Notes: generated by a model from the sequence alone, not told the origin. Shown: positions 41,805-50,664, counted from the first letter of the stretch. The stretch: DNA of 64,000 bases from Planococcus citreus (GCF_003664125.1 NZ_RCCP01000004.1:62001-126000), one strand, 5' to 3'. Numbers and translations are program-made.

Positions 41805-42305
41805 TTAATCTTTATTATCGAAAAAAACGTGTTTGAGCTCCCAAGTATCACTGATTTCAAGCAGCCCAAACGAGTATTGCGGTTCACGGCGTTTATCGGT
41901 CGGTGAGCCGGGATTGAATAAAGTCAGGCCGTCCGTTTCACGCATGAGCGGCTGATGGGAATGGCCAAAAACAATGATGTCGACGTTTTCGCCTTCAAAA
42001 CTATCTAGAGCCCGCTGTTCGGTCGTTTTGCGTATGCCATCTCCGTGGACAACACCGATTTTCAAGTCGCCGAATGTGAAAATCTTTTTCCGCCCGAAAC
42101 GGTCTACGATGTCCCAAGGGTCGACATTGCCTGCCACGCCATCCGTTTCAGCATAAGCTGATAATTCATGGTAGACATCGAGTATTTGCCAGTCGCCGGC
42201 ATGGATGATGAAGTCGGCTCCATCACAGGCGTCGACAAGCGGTTGAGGGAGTTTTTTTCCGCGGTTCGGAATATGCGTATCAGATACGATAACTATTTTC
42301 TTCAT
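41805..42305 (-). CDS. YfcE-like metallophosphoesterase
   Basis: A 166-residue phosphodiesterase-fold enzyme. The metal-binding blocks are visible: SDTHIPNRG near the N-terminus, HAGDWQI, VAGNVDPWD, VVHGDGIRK and FGHSHQPL. E. coli YfcE and its B. subtilis relatives hydrolyse phosphodiester model substrates, and the natural substrate is unclear. ATG 42305 has GGAGG at correct spacing; the frame upstream to 42335 is in the intergenic region. It is convergent to the GAF-STAS gene. Confidence 0.93.
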   Translation of the reverse strand: MKKIVIVSDTHIPNRGKKLPQPLVDACDGADFIIHAGDWQILDVYHELSAYAETDGVAGNVDPWDIVDRFGRKKIFTFGDLKIGVVHGDGIRKTTEQRALDSFEGENVDIIVFGHSHQPLMRETDGLTLFNPGSPTDKRREPQYSFGLLEISDTWELKHVFFDNKD

Positions 42306-42432
42306 CAAATCGCCTCCAGGATCATTTTGTTCCACTTTACCAAACTCTTGGGCTTACGTCTAAAAGCCGCAGAGGTTAAGGCGGTTGAAAAAGGGGAAGA
42401 CAAGTTAGAAAGAACAAGTTGGAGGGATCGTT

Positions 42433-42708
42433 ATGGGCATCGATATGAAAAAATTCATTGCATCAGGCGCGGCACTCGGCGCAGGATTGGTCTTGCTAAA
42501 GGCTTATAATGGTAAAAAGCGCAATGTTTGGGTATATGAAGACAGCGATATGCACAACAGCTACGAAATCGACCATGAGGAAAGCGTTAATGCTCCTTAT
42601 GACCATGCAGAACAAGGATTGACCCAATTGGATTCGGCCTACCGTTCGGAATGGCAGGCAAATGCATTCCCGCAAACAAAAAAACAATTGGAAGAACTCG
42701 AATCCTGA
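42433..42708 (+). CDS. Small hypothetical protein with hydrophobic N-terminus
   Basis: A 91-residue protein not recognised as a named family. The N-terminal stretch FIASGAALGAGLVLLKAY is hydrophobic enough for one membrane segment or a lipidated-like anchor without a Cys. The rest is polar, with many Asp, Glu and Gln. GGAGGGATC precedes the ATG at good spacing. The gene lies just before a DHFR-like reductase gene in the same direction. Confidence 0.75.
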   Translation: MGIDMKKFIASGAALGAGLVLLKAYNGKKRNVWVYEDSDMHNSYEIDHEESVNAPYDHAEQGLTQLDSAYRSEWQANAFPQTKKQLEELES

Positions 42709-42763
42709 TTGGGCGAATGGCGAAGAAAGCGGCAGCAACCAACCGCTGAAGGAGGAAATTGCG

Positions 42764-43297
42764 ATGGCTGAACGGAAAGTCATTTGTTATATCGCGCAAA
42801 GTTTGGACGGTTATATCGCTGACCCCGAAGAAACGTTGGACTGGCTATTGGATGTGGAAATGAATGGAGACGCGGGGTATGGGCAATTCATCGAAACGGT
42901 CGATACCATTCTGCTCGGCAGGCGCACCTATGAATGGGTGGTCTCGCATGAGAGCGGAGAATTTCCTTACGTCGATCAGCGTTCCTATGTATTCACCAGC
43001 CATCCGAAAGAAGACGAAGGCCAGATCACCTTCACATCGGAAGACCCAGCCAGTGTCGTGAAAAAGTTGAAGCAGCAACCCGGCGGAACCATCTGGCCGG
43101 TCGGCGGCAGCTTGCTGCTGGAGCGCCTGTTGCAAGAAGACCTGGTCGATGAATTCATCATTTCCATTGCACCAGTAACACTTGGGGGCGGCATCCCCTT
43201 ATTTCAAAAAGCGCAGCGGCAACTCGATTTCACTTTGAAAAATGTGGGGCAAGACGGCCAAATTGCGCAATTGCATTACTCGAGACGAAGAAAGTGA
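42764..43297 (+). CDS. Dihydrofolate-reductase-fold protein (RibD C-terminal/YyaP type)
   Basis: A 177-residue protein of the RibD-C/DHFR-like family. Patterns are VICYIAQSLDGYIADPEETLDWL at the start, TILLGRRTYEWV in the middle and GGTIWPVGGSLLLERLLQEDLVDEFIISIAPVTLGGG. It is likely an NADPH-dependent reductase of an unknown substrate; no other riboflavin genes are near. ATG 42764 follows AAGGAGGAAA; the frame extends back to 42662 inside the preceding gene. A terminator follows. Confidence 0.9.
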   Translation: MAERKVICYIAQSLDGYIADPEETLDWLLDVEMNGDAGYGQFIETVDTILLGRRTYEWVVSHESGEFPYVDQRSYVFTSHPKEDEGQITFTSEDPASVVKKLKQQPGGTIWPVGGSLLLERLLQEDLVDEFIISIAPVTLGGGIPLFQKAQRQLDFTLKNVGQDGQIAQLHYSRRRK

Positions 43298-43314
43298 ATC
43301 GATGGAAAGTATAG

Positions 43315-43343
43315 AAAGGCGGGCGTATAGCTCGCCTTTTTTT
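43315..43343 (+). terminator. Terminator after the DHFR-like gene
   Basis: Nine-base arms AAGGCGGGC and GCTCGCCTT with one mismatch around GTATA, followed by a run of T. Confidence 0.8.
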
Positions 43344-43533
43344 CGTTTCCCCGATTGTGCAAGTGCGGTTTTGTAGGTCTAAAGAATGCACTGGACATAG
43401 AAAGGCCTAGCGAGTTGATAGAAAAATTCGAAAACAAAGTAACTCCGTCATGTTGTTTTTGATATATGTCAAAGATATACTTTAAAAAGGAATCAATTGT
43501 CGATTCTTGTCAAAAAGGAAAAGGAGAGGAAGC

Positions 43534-44157
43534 ATGAAAACAATTAAAGCGCTCTTATTCAGTTTAGCAACGATTTTCTTTCTAACATTTTCACATTCAG
43601 CAGTTTCCGCCCATGCGCCTGATTTACACGAAGGTGTTTCCGGAAGCGAAGTAACAGAACTTCAAGCGAAGCTTCAAAAACTCGGTTATTTCCATCTCGC
43701 ACCGACCGGCTATTATGGCTCGATCACGAAAGATGCCGTGGTCCAGTTCCAACGCGATTTCGGCGTGAAAGCAACCGGCTTTACTGGGCCGATGACACGC
43801 GAAAAGATGAAGCAAGTCGATATGATGGCACGCACCGTCCATGGCGAAGCCCGCGGTGAAATATTCGAAGGAAAAGTCGCGGTAGCGGCAGTCATTATGA
43901 ACCGTGTGCAATCCCGCGCGTTCCCGAGCAGTACATATGGCGTCATTTTCCAGCGCAATGCGTTTACAGCAGTGAATGACGGACAATATTGGTTGACGCC
44001 AAACGCTTCCGCTTACCGTGCTGTGCGGGAAGCGGCGAAAGGCTGGGATCCATCTTCCGGCGCGACATACTATTACAACCCGGTCACGGCAACTGACCAG
44101 TGGATCTTTACTCGTTCGACCATCAAGAAAATCGGCAAGCATGTCTTTGCCAGATAA
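43534..44157 (+). CDS. SleB-like cell-wall hydrolase with peptidoglycan-binding domain
   Basis: A 207-residue exported protein. The N-terminal signal peptide (to about residue 27, ending SAVSAHA) is followed by a peptidoglycan-binding domain of the PG_binding_1 type (VSGSEVTELQAKLQKLGYF). The hydrolase_2 domain starts about residue 108 with MARTVHGEARGE, whose Glu is the probable catalytic acid, and continues VAAVIMNRVQS and ATYYYNPVTATDQW. This is the SleB/CwlJ fold of spore cortex hydrolases, also found in vegetative wall hydrolases of non-spore-formers. ATG 43534 follows GGAGAGGAAGC. Confidence 0.88.
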   Translation: MKTIKALLFSLATIFFLTFSHSAVSAHAPDLHEGVSGSEVTELQAKLQKLGYFHLAPTGYYGSITKDAVVQFQRDFGVKATGFTGPMTREKMKQVDMMARTVHGEARGEIFEGKVAVAAVIMNRVQSRAFPSSTYGVIFQRNAFTAVNDGQYWLTPNASAYRAVREAAKGWDPSSGATYYYNPVTATDQWIFTRSTIKKIGKHVFAR

Positions 44158-44161
44158 CAAG

Positions 44162-44191
44162 AAAAGCCTCCGGACATTCCGGAGGCTTTTT
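44162..44191. terminator. Bidirectional terminator between SleB-like gene and sugar ABC genes
   Basis: AAAAGCCTCCGG pairs with its complement around ACATT, flanked by A and T runs. Confidence 0.93.
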
Positions 44192-44192
44192 G

Positions 44193-45002
44193 TTATCCTT
44201 TGACCGCACCGGCTGTGATGCCTGCGACGAAGTAGCGTTGCAGGAAGACATAGGCGATGACCATCGGTGCTGAGGCGATGATGACGCCTGTGAACAGCAT
44301 CGGATAATTGGTGGAATATTGCCCTTGGAACTCAAGAAGTGCGAGTGGCAAGGTTTTGTAGGCATTGTCCGTGATGAACAGGAGCGGGTACAAAAGGTCG
44401 TTCCAGTGCATGACGAATAGAAAAATCGCTGTAGCCGAGATGGAGGGCAAGGACAAAGGAATGGCCACTTTCGTGAACATCTTCCAATTGCCGGCCCCGT
44501 CGATCGTCGACGCTTCAAACAATTCTTTCGGTAAAGTTTTCATAAAGCCGGTCAGGATGAATACGGCAATCGGCAAGGTCGAGGAAATGTTGACGAGAAT
44601 CAGCCCAAGAAGGCTATTCGTCAGTCCCAAATCCAGCATGAGCGAATAAAGCGGGACCATGATGACTTGTGCCGGCACCATCATGCCGAGCGTGAACACG
44701 GCGAACAGCACATTGCCGATCCAATTATTCATGCGCGTAATGCCGAATGCCACCATCGCGGCGAGCAGCAAAGTGAACGACACCGAGAACAAGGTGACGA
44801 TGGTACTGTTGAGAAAATAGCCGGCCATCGTTTGTTCTTGGAAAATCGCGACATAATTATCGAATTTAAAGCCGCCGTCCGGTAAGCCGAGCGGGTCACG
44901 GAATGTTTCCTGAAGTGTTTTAACGGACGTCAACAGGACGACCACTAACGGAATCAGGATCAGCAGCGCATAGATGAGCAGTGAGAATTTCCTGAACAGC
45001 AA
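44193..45002 (-). CDS. Sugar ABC transporter permease, MalG type
   Basis: A 269-residue permease with six membrane segments. The conserved EAA loop is seen at ELFEASTIDGAGNWKMFTKV. The PVAIFILTGF-like segment IAVFILTGFMKTLPKELF precedes it. It pairs with the MalF-type permease upstream to form the membrane channel of a carbohydrate importer. It is the last gene of the leftward operon (binding protein, MalF type, MalG type). Confidence 0.93.
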   Translation of the reverse strand: MLFRKFSLLIYALLILIPLVVVLLTSVKTLQETFRDPLGLPDGGFKFDNYVAIFQEQTMAGYFLNSTIVTLFSVSFTLLLAAMVAFGITRMNNWIGNVLFAVFTLGMMVPAQVIMVPLYSLMLDLGLTNSLLGLILVNISSTLPIAVFILTGFMKTLPKELFEASTIDGAGNWKMFTKVAIPLSLPSISATAIFLFVMHWNDLLYPLLFITDNAYKTLPLALLEFQGQYSTNYPMLFTGVIIASAPMVIAYVFLQRYFVAGITAGAVKG

Positions 45003-45018
45003 AATTGCCGCCTCCTTT

Positions 45019-45894
45019 CTAGTAAGATACGCGGTCTGAGCGCAAGGCCTTGAACTGCAGGTAAGTGATCAACGCGATGATGACCATGAAAATGATAGAA
45101 ATCGCAGAAGCGTAACCGAATTGATAGCTCTTGAACGCGACATCGTAAATATACGTCGCGATAATTTCAGTGGAGTTATTAGGCCCGCCGCCGGTCATCG
45201 CAAAGACCAAGTCGAAGGCTTTGAACGACTGAATCGTCGTATAGGCGACAACAATGGTGGCGGAAGGTGCAAGCAGCGGCCAAGTAACGCTTTTGAACGT
45301 CTGCCACTTGCTGGCGCCTTCGATTTTTGCCACTTCATACAGTTCCTCTGGAATGGCTTGAAGTCCCGCGACAAAGATGATCAGCATCTGTCCCGCATGG
45401 AACCACACTTGTGTGATGGCCAGCGAATAAATCGCGATATTGGAATTGCCGAGCCAGTTTTGTGCCAGGAAATCAAGGCCGATGAGCTCGAGCACTTGAT
45501 TCAGGATGCCCATCGACGGATCGTAGATGAACGCCCAGATGAAGGCGACCGATACCGAAGAAAGAATGGTCGGGAAAAAGTAAAGCGCCCGGAGAAATAC
45601 ATTCGTTTTCGTGTTCTTGATGACGATCAGCGCGAAAGCAAGTGCGACAAGCGTCTGGAACACGACGACCGTCAGCATGAACTTCAAGTTATTGCCGATC
45701 GTTTTCTGGAAAATTGAATCGCCCGTAAATGCCCGGGTGTAATTATCGATGCCGACAAACTGGAAGGCGGTGCTTAAGCCGTCCCAGTCGGTAAATGAAT
45801 AGAAAAGGGCGCTGATGGTTGGGTACAAAAAGAACAAGCTGTATAGGACTAGCCCCGGAAGAAAGAACAGGTAGATGGATTTGGAGATTCTCAT
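45019..45894 (-). CDS. Sugar ABC transporter permease, MalF type
   Basis: A 291-residue permease with six membrane segments. The N-terminus YLFFLPGLVLYSLFFLYPTI is typical for this branch, and the EAA loop is EVAKIEGASKWQTFKSVTWP. It lies between the binding protein gene and the MalG-type gene in one operon. The substrate is a carbohydrate, not identifiable by eye. Confidence 0.93.
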   Translation of the reverse strand: MRISKSIYLFFLPGLVLYSLFFLYPTISALFYSFTDWDGLSTAFQFVGIDNYTRAFTGDSIFQKTIGNNLKFMLTVVVFQTLVALAFALIVIKNTKTNVFLRALYFFPTILSSVSVAFIWAFIYDPSMGILNQVLELIGLDFLAQNWLGNSNIAIYSLAITQVWFHAGQMLIIFVAGLQAIPEELYEVAKIEGASKWQTFKSVTWPLLAPSATIVVAYTTIQSFKAFDLVFAMTGGGPNNSTEIIATYIYDVAFKSYQFGYASAISIIFMVIIALITYLQFKALRSDRVSY

Positions 45895-45901
45895 GGACTG
45901 G

Positions 45902-47161
45902 TTATTCCCTGTTTTCTTCTACGATTTGCTGGGCAGCTTCAGCCGCTGCCATCGGATCTTCGCCCCCAAGAACGTTTTCAATTGAACTGAGGACCGCATC
46001 TTCAATCTGGGCGTTGGTGATCAAAAAGCGCGGCTGGAAACGCGTATTGCGCTCGTCGATCCAATACGAAGTGTTTTGCAGCGCTTCAGACTCGTATTCG
46101 ACGCCGTTGACCGTCAAATGCTGCCCGGTTTCATTGGCGTATTTGGAAGCCACTTCCGGCTGGCTCAAATAGTCGATGAACGCTTTTGCCTGGTCTTTCT
46201 TTTCGGAATTGCTATTGACGGCCAGCATGAATGTCGCCGTATTGATGCCTTCATAAGTGGCTTCGCTTTCTTCCACTGTAATCGGGGCAAGCAAGTCGAG
46301 TTCAAGGTCCGGGTTCAAGTCGAGCAGGGAATTCATGTGATAGGAACCGGTCGCAAGCATGGCTGCTTCCTCGTTCGCTACCATGGCCATTGCGGAATCC
46401 TGGTTGGTGCCGAGTGCATCGTCCTGGATATAGCCTTTATCCGCTAGAAGCTTAAAGTCTTCGAGTGTCTTAACCCACCATTCATTCGTTAAGGATTCTT
46501 CGCCGTTTTGGAGTTTGGCGAAGACATCTTCATCCGGTGCATTGTTCATCATCATGCTGTTCATGAATTGGTTCGGCCCGATGTCAGCGCCTGGAAACGC
46601 AATTGGCGTGATATCATTTTCTAGCAAAGTATCGGCCATTTCCTGGAATTCCGTCCAGCTTTTCGGCACTTCAAGGCCGAGTTCGTCAAACATGCCTTTG
46701 TTATAGACCGGCATATTGAATACTAGCTGGTAAGGCAGGGCATATTGCGTGCCGTCTTTCTGGCCGACAGCGATCAGGCTTTCGTCAAAATTCGAGACGA
46801 AGTCTTCTCCGCTCAAGTCTTCAAAAAAGCCGGCGCTTTGGATCGATTCAAATTGCGCGCCCGGGAAAGAAGTGAAGACGTCTCCTGTTGAACCTTCCTG
46901 CAGCATGCGCTGTGCCGTCGCCTGGTATTGGTCGGACGGATAGATGTTCTGCTCTACGCGAATATCAGGGTTCGCTTCTTCGAAATCGGCAATGATTTCA
47001 TCAAGCACGGCTTTGTCTTCTCCGCGCCAGTGCATGAAGCTAATCTGCGTCGCATCGCCGCTCTCAGAAGAAGAATCACCGCCTCCGCTTTCGCCTGCAC
47101 AAGCGCCGAGTATGAGCCCGAGTCCTACTGTTCCTGTTGCCAGCCAAAGTTTGTTTTTCAT
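45902..47161 (-). CDS. Sugar ABC transporter substrate-binding lipoprotein
   Basis: A 419-residue lipoprotein. The signal peptide ends in GAC (LILGACAG), followed by a Gly/Ser linker. The binding domain shows ISFMHWRGEDKAVLDEIIAD and FEEANPDIRVEQNIYPSDQY, which match the family-1 (UgpB/MalE-like) carbohydrate binders. The aromatic residues of a sugar site are probable. No ATPase gene is in the operon; in Firmicutes a shared ATPase such as MsmX usually serves several such systems. GGGGGTATC precedes the ATG. Confidence 0.93.
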   Translation of the reverse strand: MKNKLWLATGTVGLGLILGACAGESGGGDSSSESGDATQISFMHWRGEDKAVLDEIIADFEEANPDIRVEQNIYPSDQYQATAQRMLQEGSTGDVFTSFPGAQFESIQSAGFFEDLSGEDFVSNFDESLIAVGQKDGTQYALPYQLVFNMPVYNKGMFDELGLEVPKSWTEFQEMADTLLENDITPIAFPGADIGPNQFMNSMMMNNAPDEDVFAKLQNGEESLTNEWWVKTLEDFKLLADKGYIQDDALGTNQDSAMAMVANEEAAMLATGSYHMNSLLDLNPDLELDLLAPITVEESEATYEGINTATFMLAVNSNSEKKDQAKAFIDYLSQPEVASKYANETGQHLTVNGVEYESEALQNTSYWIDERNTRFQPRFLITNAQIEDAVLSSIENVLGGEDPMAAAEAAQQIVEENRE

Positions 47162-47263
47162 TTTCTGATACCCCCTTCGATTTTAGAAACATTCTTCTAC
47201 TATATTTATAACCCAAATCTTCTTATAAATACAGAATTATCTAAATTAAGCGTTTGCTTTCAG

Positions 47264-47292
47264 TTGACAGACGGCTCTGAATTCCATAAGAT
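47264..47292 (+). promoter_or_regulatory. Promoter of the trpE-trpG leader
   Basis: Perfect TTGACA (47264-47269), 17-base spacer, and TAAGAT (47287-47292). It starts a leader of about 330 bases before trpE. Confidence 0.85.
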
Positions 47293-47369
47293 GGTCACAA
47301 GCTTTTAATTGCGCGGCAACTTTACAGGACTGCGGAAACAAAGCGCCACATAAAAAAACGTTGAATAAG

Positions 47370-47592
47370 AAAAGTAGTGCATGGATAGCTTCTGACAGAG
47401 AGCCGGGACAGCTGGAAACCGGTGTGGCACCTGCGTGAATGGACTTATGAGTGGCCATCTGAAAAGAAGGCCCGTCTGCCCCGCGTTATTGGGGTTCAAG
47501 TGGAAGCTGAGAGCTTCAAGATGAGGTGGCACCGCGGTCGATCCGTCCTCTGTACGAAATGATCTTATTTCGTGCAGGGGGCTTTTTTTTAT
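47370..47592 (+). promoter_or_regulatory. T-box riboswitch, probable tryptophan specificity
   Basis: The leader has a Stem I start near AGAGAGCCGGGACAGC (about 47397-47412) and the antiterminator T-box sequence AGGTGGCACCGCGG (47524-47537). The terminator CCTCTGTACGAAAT / ATTTCGTGCAGGGG with a run of eight T lies at about 47548-47590. The likely specifier is UGG (47440-47442) in GAA-UGG-A, which fits tRNA-Trp and the trpE gene downstream. Uncharged tRNA-Trp would pair with the leader and allow read-through. Confidence 0.9.
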
Positions 47593-47632
47593 TGAACCGG
47601 CGGTGCCCAGAAGAAAGAGGAGTTGAGCCGAG

Positions 47633-48985
47633 ATGAGAAGAGATGTACAGATCAAGAAAGTAGAAGGAGATAGCTTGACGCCGATCATGGTGTTCCATCG
47701 TTTGCAAGGGCCTTACAAATGCCTGCTCGAAAGCTCGCTAAAAACGAGCGCAAGCGGCCGGTATTCATTTATTGCGGCGGATCCGTCAAAAGCATTCATC
47801 GGATTGAAGGACCAGTTGGAAGTGGTCGATTATCGGAGCGGCGAGCGTTCAATAGAACAAGGGCGCCCGCTTGAGAGAATCAAGGAATTGATGCCGAAAG
47901 ACGATCGTGATATAGAAGGCTTGCCGTTTACCGGCGGGGCGATCGGCTATATCGGCTATGACGCCATCGCGGCGTATGAGCCGGTCGAGAGCGCCCGTAA
48001 AGACAGCCTGAACATGCCGGACATCCATTTACAGCTATACGAAACGATCGTCGTGTTCGATCATGTCCGCCATGATGTAACGGTCATTTCATTTGAAGGG
48101 CGCGCAGATGAAATCGCAGTGCAGCTTGAGCAGGCAGCAGAGAAAGAACCGGGCGACCAGCCGGAAACATTGAATTTCCATTCCGCAACGACGGCTGAAC
48201 GGTTCCGCGAACAAGTCGAACTGGCCAAGCAGGAAATCCGCAAAGGCGAAGTGTTCCAGTTGGTATTGTCGCAGCGTTTGTCTGCGGATTACCAAGGCGA
48301 TGCTTTCACTCTATATCGGAAACTGCGCAAGCAAAATCCGTCGCCTTACCAGTTTTATATCGACTTCGGCAACTATGCCGTCGTCGGCGCTTCGCCTGAA
48401 AGCCTATTGACGATCCGTGGTGGCGAGATGGTGACCAATCCCATCGCCGGCACGAGAAAACGCGGCAAGACCGAAGCGGAAGATACAGCGCTTGAGAACG
48501 AATTGCTGGGGGATGAAAAAGAGCGGGCAGAGCACCAAATGCTCGTCGACCTCAGCCGCAATGACGTCGGCCGCGTCGCAAAAGTCGGTACGGTCGCGAT
48601 CCCGAAATACATGGTCATCGAGAAGTACCAGCACGTCATGCACATCGTGTCGGAAGTAACCGGCGAATTGGAAGGCGCAATGCATCCACTAGATGCGCTT
48701 GTGTCCTGCCTGCCTGCTGGTACGGTATCGGGTGCCCCGAAAGTGCGTGCGCTGCAGCTCATCCAGCAATTTGAAGAGGAACGGCGCGGCGTTTATGGCG
48801 GCGCTGTCGGTTACCTCGGCTTCAACGGCAATCTCGATGTGGCGCTCGCCATCCGGACTTTCGTCGTTAAAGACGGCACGGTCCACGTTCAAGCGGGAGC
48901 GGGCATTGTCTTCGATTCCGAACCGCAAGCCGAATACGAGGAAACGCTCCATAAAGCGCGTTCGTTGACGGAGGTGTTCGGATGA
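47633..48985 (+). CDS. trpE: Anthranilate synthase component I TrpE
   Basis: Makes anthranilate from chorismate with ammonia from TrpG. The 450-residue protein carries the N-terminal CLLESS motif of the Trp feedback site and the chorismate-binding C-terminal half: FQLVLSQRLSADYQ, SPYQFYIDFGNYAVVGASPESL, PIAGTRKRGKT, MLVDLSRNDVGRVAKVG and LPAGTVSGAPKVRALQLI. Para-aminobenzoate synthase PabB is similar, but the Trp T-box and the LLESS motif favour TrpE. ATG 47633 has AGAGGAG about 12 bases upstream. The stop overlaps trpG. Confidence 0.93.
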   Translation: MRRDVQIKKVEGDSLTPIMVFHRLQGPYKCLLESSLKTSASGRYSFIAADPSKAFIGLKDQLEVVDYRSGERSIEQGRPLERIKELMPKDDRDIEGLPFTGGAIGYIGYDAIAAYEPVESARKDSLNMPDIHLQLYETIVVFDHVRHDVTVISFEGRADEIAVQLEQAAEKEPGDQPETLNFHSATTAERFREQVELAKQEIRKGEVFQLVLSQRLSADYQGDAFTLYRKLRKQNPSPYQFYIDFGNYAVVGASPESLLTIRGGEMVTNPIAGTRKRGKTEAEDTALENELLGDEKERAEHQMLVDLSRNDVGRVAKVGTVAIPKYMVIEKYQHVMHIVSEVTGELEGAMHPLDALVSCLPAGTVSGAPKVRALQLIQQFEEERRGVYGGAVGYLGFNGNLDVALAIRTFVVKDGTVHVQAGAGIVFDSEPQAEYEETLHKARSLTEVFG

Positions 48986-49590
48986 TTTTATTAATCGATC
49001 ATTATGATTCATTCACTTACAATATCTATCAAGCGGTGGCGGCACTCGGCGAAGATGTGGAAGTTGTACGCTATGGCCAATTGAGCTTGGATGACATCCG
49101 CAGCAAACAGCCTGAGGCGATTATTTTATCTCCTGGCCCAGGTCATCCGAGAGATGTCCCTGAATCGCTCGAGTTGATCCGTGAACTTTACCGTGAGGTG
49201 CCGATTCTGGGCATTTGCCTGGGACAGCAATTGCTCGGTGAGGCATTCGGCGGCCGCGTCACAGAAGCGCCGGCTATCCGCCACGGCAAAGTCTCGGAAG
49301 TTTCGCATAGCGCAACGGATTTGTTCGCGGGCATGAACGAGCGGGTTCCTGTTATGCGCTATCATTCGCTGGCTATCGAAAAGGCATCCTTGCCCGAATG
49401 CTTTACTATACAGGCAGAAGCGTTGGATGATGGCACGATGATGGCCATTAAGCACAAAGACTATCCGGTCTATGGACTGCAGTTTCATCCGGAATCGATC
49501 GGGACGCCGGAAGGCACCGATATGATGGCGAGGTTCGTGGAACTTGCGCGCGAAAGCCGGCTCCACATGCAACAAGCCGACCGTGATTAA
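48982..49590 (+). CDS. trpG: Anthranilate synthase glutamine amidotransferase TrpG
   Basis: Class I glutamine amidotransferase that feeds ammonia to TrpE. The 202-residue protein has LIDHYDSFTYNIYQ at the N-terminus, the catalytic nucleophile motif GICLGQQLLGEAFGG and the His-Glu motif QFHPESIGTPEG. It overlaps trpE by four bases (ATGA). In Bacillus one such protein serves both Trp and folate synthesis; here the Trp T-box points to tryptophan. The rest of the trp operon (trpD to trpA) is absent from the neighbourhood. Confidence 0.93.
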   Translation: MILLIDHYDSFTYNIYQAVAALGEDVEVVRYGQLSLDDIRSKQPEAIILSPGPGHPRDVPESLELIRELYREVPILGICLGQQLLGEAFGGRVTEAPAIRHGKVSEVSHSATDLFAGMNERVPVMRYHSLAIEKASLPECFTIQAEALDDGTMMAIKHKDYPVYGLQFHPESIGTPEGTDMMARFVELARESRLHMQQADRD

Positions 49591-49605
49591 AGATATGGAC
49601 ATAAC

Positions 49606-49640
49606 AACAGCTGCCCGCTAATGCGGGCAGCTGTTTCTGT
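49606..49640. terminator. Terminator after trpG
   Basis: AACAGCTGCCCGC pairs with GCGGGCAGCTGTT around TAAT. The T-run is weak (TTTCTGTT). It can also serve the convergent amidinotransferase-like gene. Confidence 0.85.
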
Positions 49641-50495
49641 TCAGCCTCTGGCGACAGGCATCGTGCAGCAGCGGAAAGCGCCGCCGGATTTGATGATTTC
49701 CGAAAAATCGGTTTCGATCACGCGGAAGCCGTGTTCGCGAAGCTGCTTATTGACCTTGGTGTTTTGCGGCTGGCTGAAGACGCGGCGCTCGCCGATCGAT
49801 AGCACATTCGTACCGAGCTTGAATTGTTCGTCCTTTTCGACAGGAATCAGCATATAGCGCTCACTCAGCATTTCAATTGTCGCTTGTTCCAGCGCTTCCG
49901 GATAGATGAGTGCTTCGGTCGGCGATAAAATATTGAAGACGCAATCCAGGTGCAAGTATTTTTCGTTGAGATGGATCGGGACAACGCGGAAATCCGGCAT
50001 ATGTCGCTGCAATTCCTCAATCGCCTCTTCAGAAGTGCGGCTGCTGATCCCGATGAATACCGTATCTTGATCGACCATGACGTCGCCGCCTTCGATGCGG
50101 TGCCCCGGCAAATGCTTGAAGCGGACGCCTTTTTCAGCGAGCCAGTTTTGCAGCACCTGTTCTTCTCCTTGGCGGACATTCGCGGCCATTTCACTGATGA
50201 AGACCGTATCGCCGATCGTGAAGCCGATGTCGCGTGTGAACACTTGCTCCGGATATTTTTCAGAGGCCTCTAGAAAAGCAGTATCGACGCCTTCTGCAGC
50301 TAGTGCGTCGACAAAGGCAGTATGCTGTCGCAAAGCTTCCGTTACGTCAATGTTTTCATCTTTGTATCTTTTCTGTACATCATTAATAACGTCTCGAATT
50401 TCCATGAAACGTGGTGGGCATAGGAGCACGTGGCGCAGGGTATCGTATTCGCTGCGGCAATCGGCCGCTGGGACTGGCTTGGCATGTGTGGACAT
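49641..50495 (-). CDS. Amidinotransferase/DDAH-family protein
   Basis: A 284-residue protein of the guanidino-group modifying superfamily (arginine deiminase, DDAH, amidinotransferase). Family positions are DIGFTIGD, GDVMVDQDTVFIGIS, the catalytic His region YLHLDCVFNILSP and a C-terminal Cys in GGAFRCCTMPV. Closest in layout are the YkgA-type Bacillus proteins of unknown substrate. ATG 50495 follows GGAGG at eight bases; the TTG 15 bases before it lies in that site. The convergent trpG terminator is shared. Confidence 0.88.
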   Translation of the reverse strand: MSTHAKPVPAADCRSEYDTLRHVLLCPPRFMEIRDVINDVQKRYKDENIDVTEALRQHTAFVDALAAEGVDTAFLEASEKYPEQVFTRDIGFTIGDTVFISEMAANVRQGEEQVLQNWLAEKGVRFKHLPGHRIEGGDVMVDQDTVFIGISSRTSEEAIEELQRHMPDFRVVPIHLNEKYLHLDCVFNILSPTEALIYPEALEQATIEMLSERYMLIPVEKDEQFKLGTNVLSIGERRVFSQPQNTKVNKQLREHGFRVIETDFSEIIKSGGAFRCCTMPVARG

Positions 50496-50627
50496 AGTGA
50501 GTTCCTCCAAAGAACGTGATTTTACAGTACTATTCCTTTTTCAAACTCTCATAAAACCTGGAAAAGGGTTTATTTAAATTTGGCTGGATACAGCTTACAC
50601 AAGAAGTGTGTATAAAAATCAATAATA

Positions 50628-50660
50628 GAAAAAACGGGCGCTCTATCGGGAGCGCCCGTT
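50628..50660 (-). terminator. Terminator of the GIY-YIG gene
   Basis: On the minus strand CGGGCGCTC pairs with GAGCGCCCG around a short loop, followed by TTTTT. Confidence 0.88.
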
Positions 50661-50664
50661 TTCC

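Noticed and set aside
47633-49590. pabB-pabA (folate) rather than trpE-trpG
   Set aside because: The leader has an apparent UGG T-box specifier and the protein has the CLLESS Trp-feedback motif, so tryptophan synthesis is preferred.
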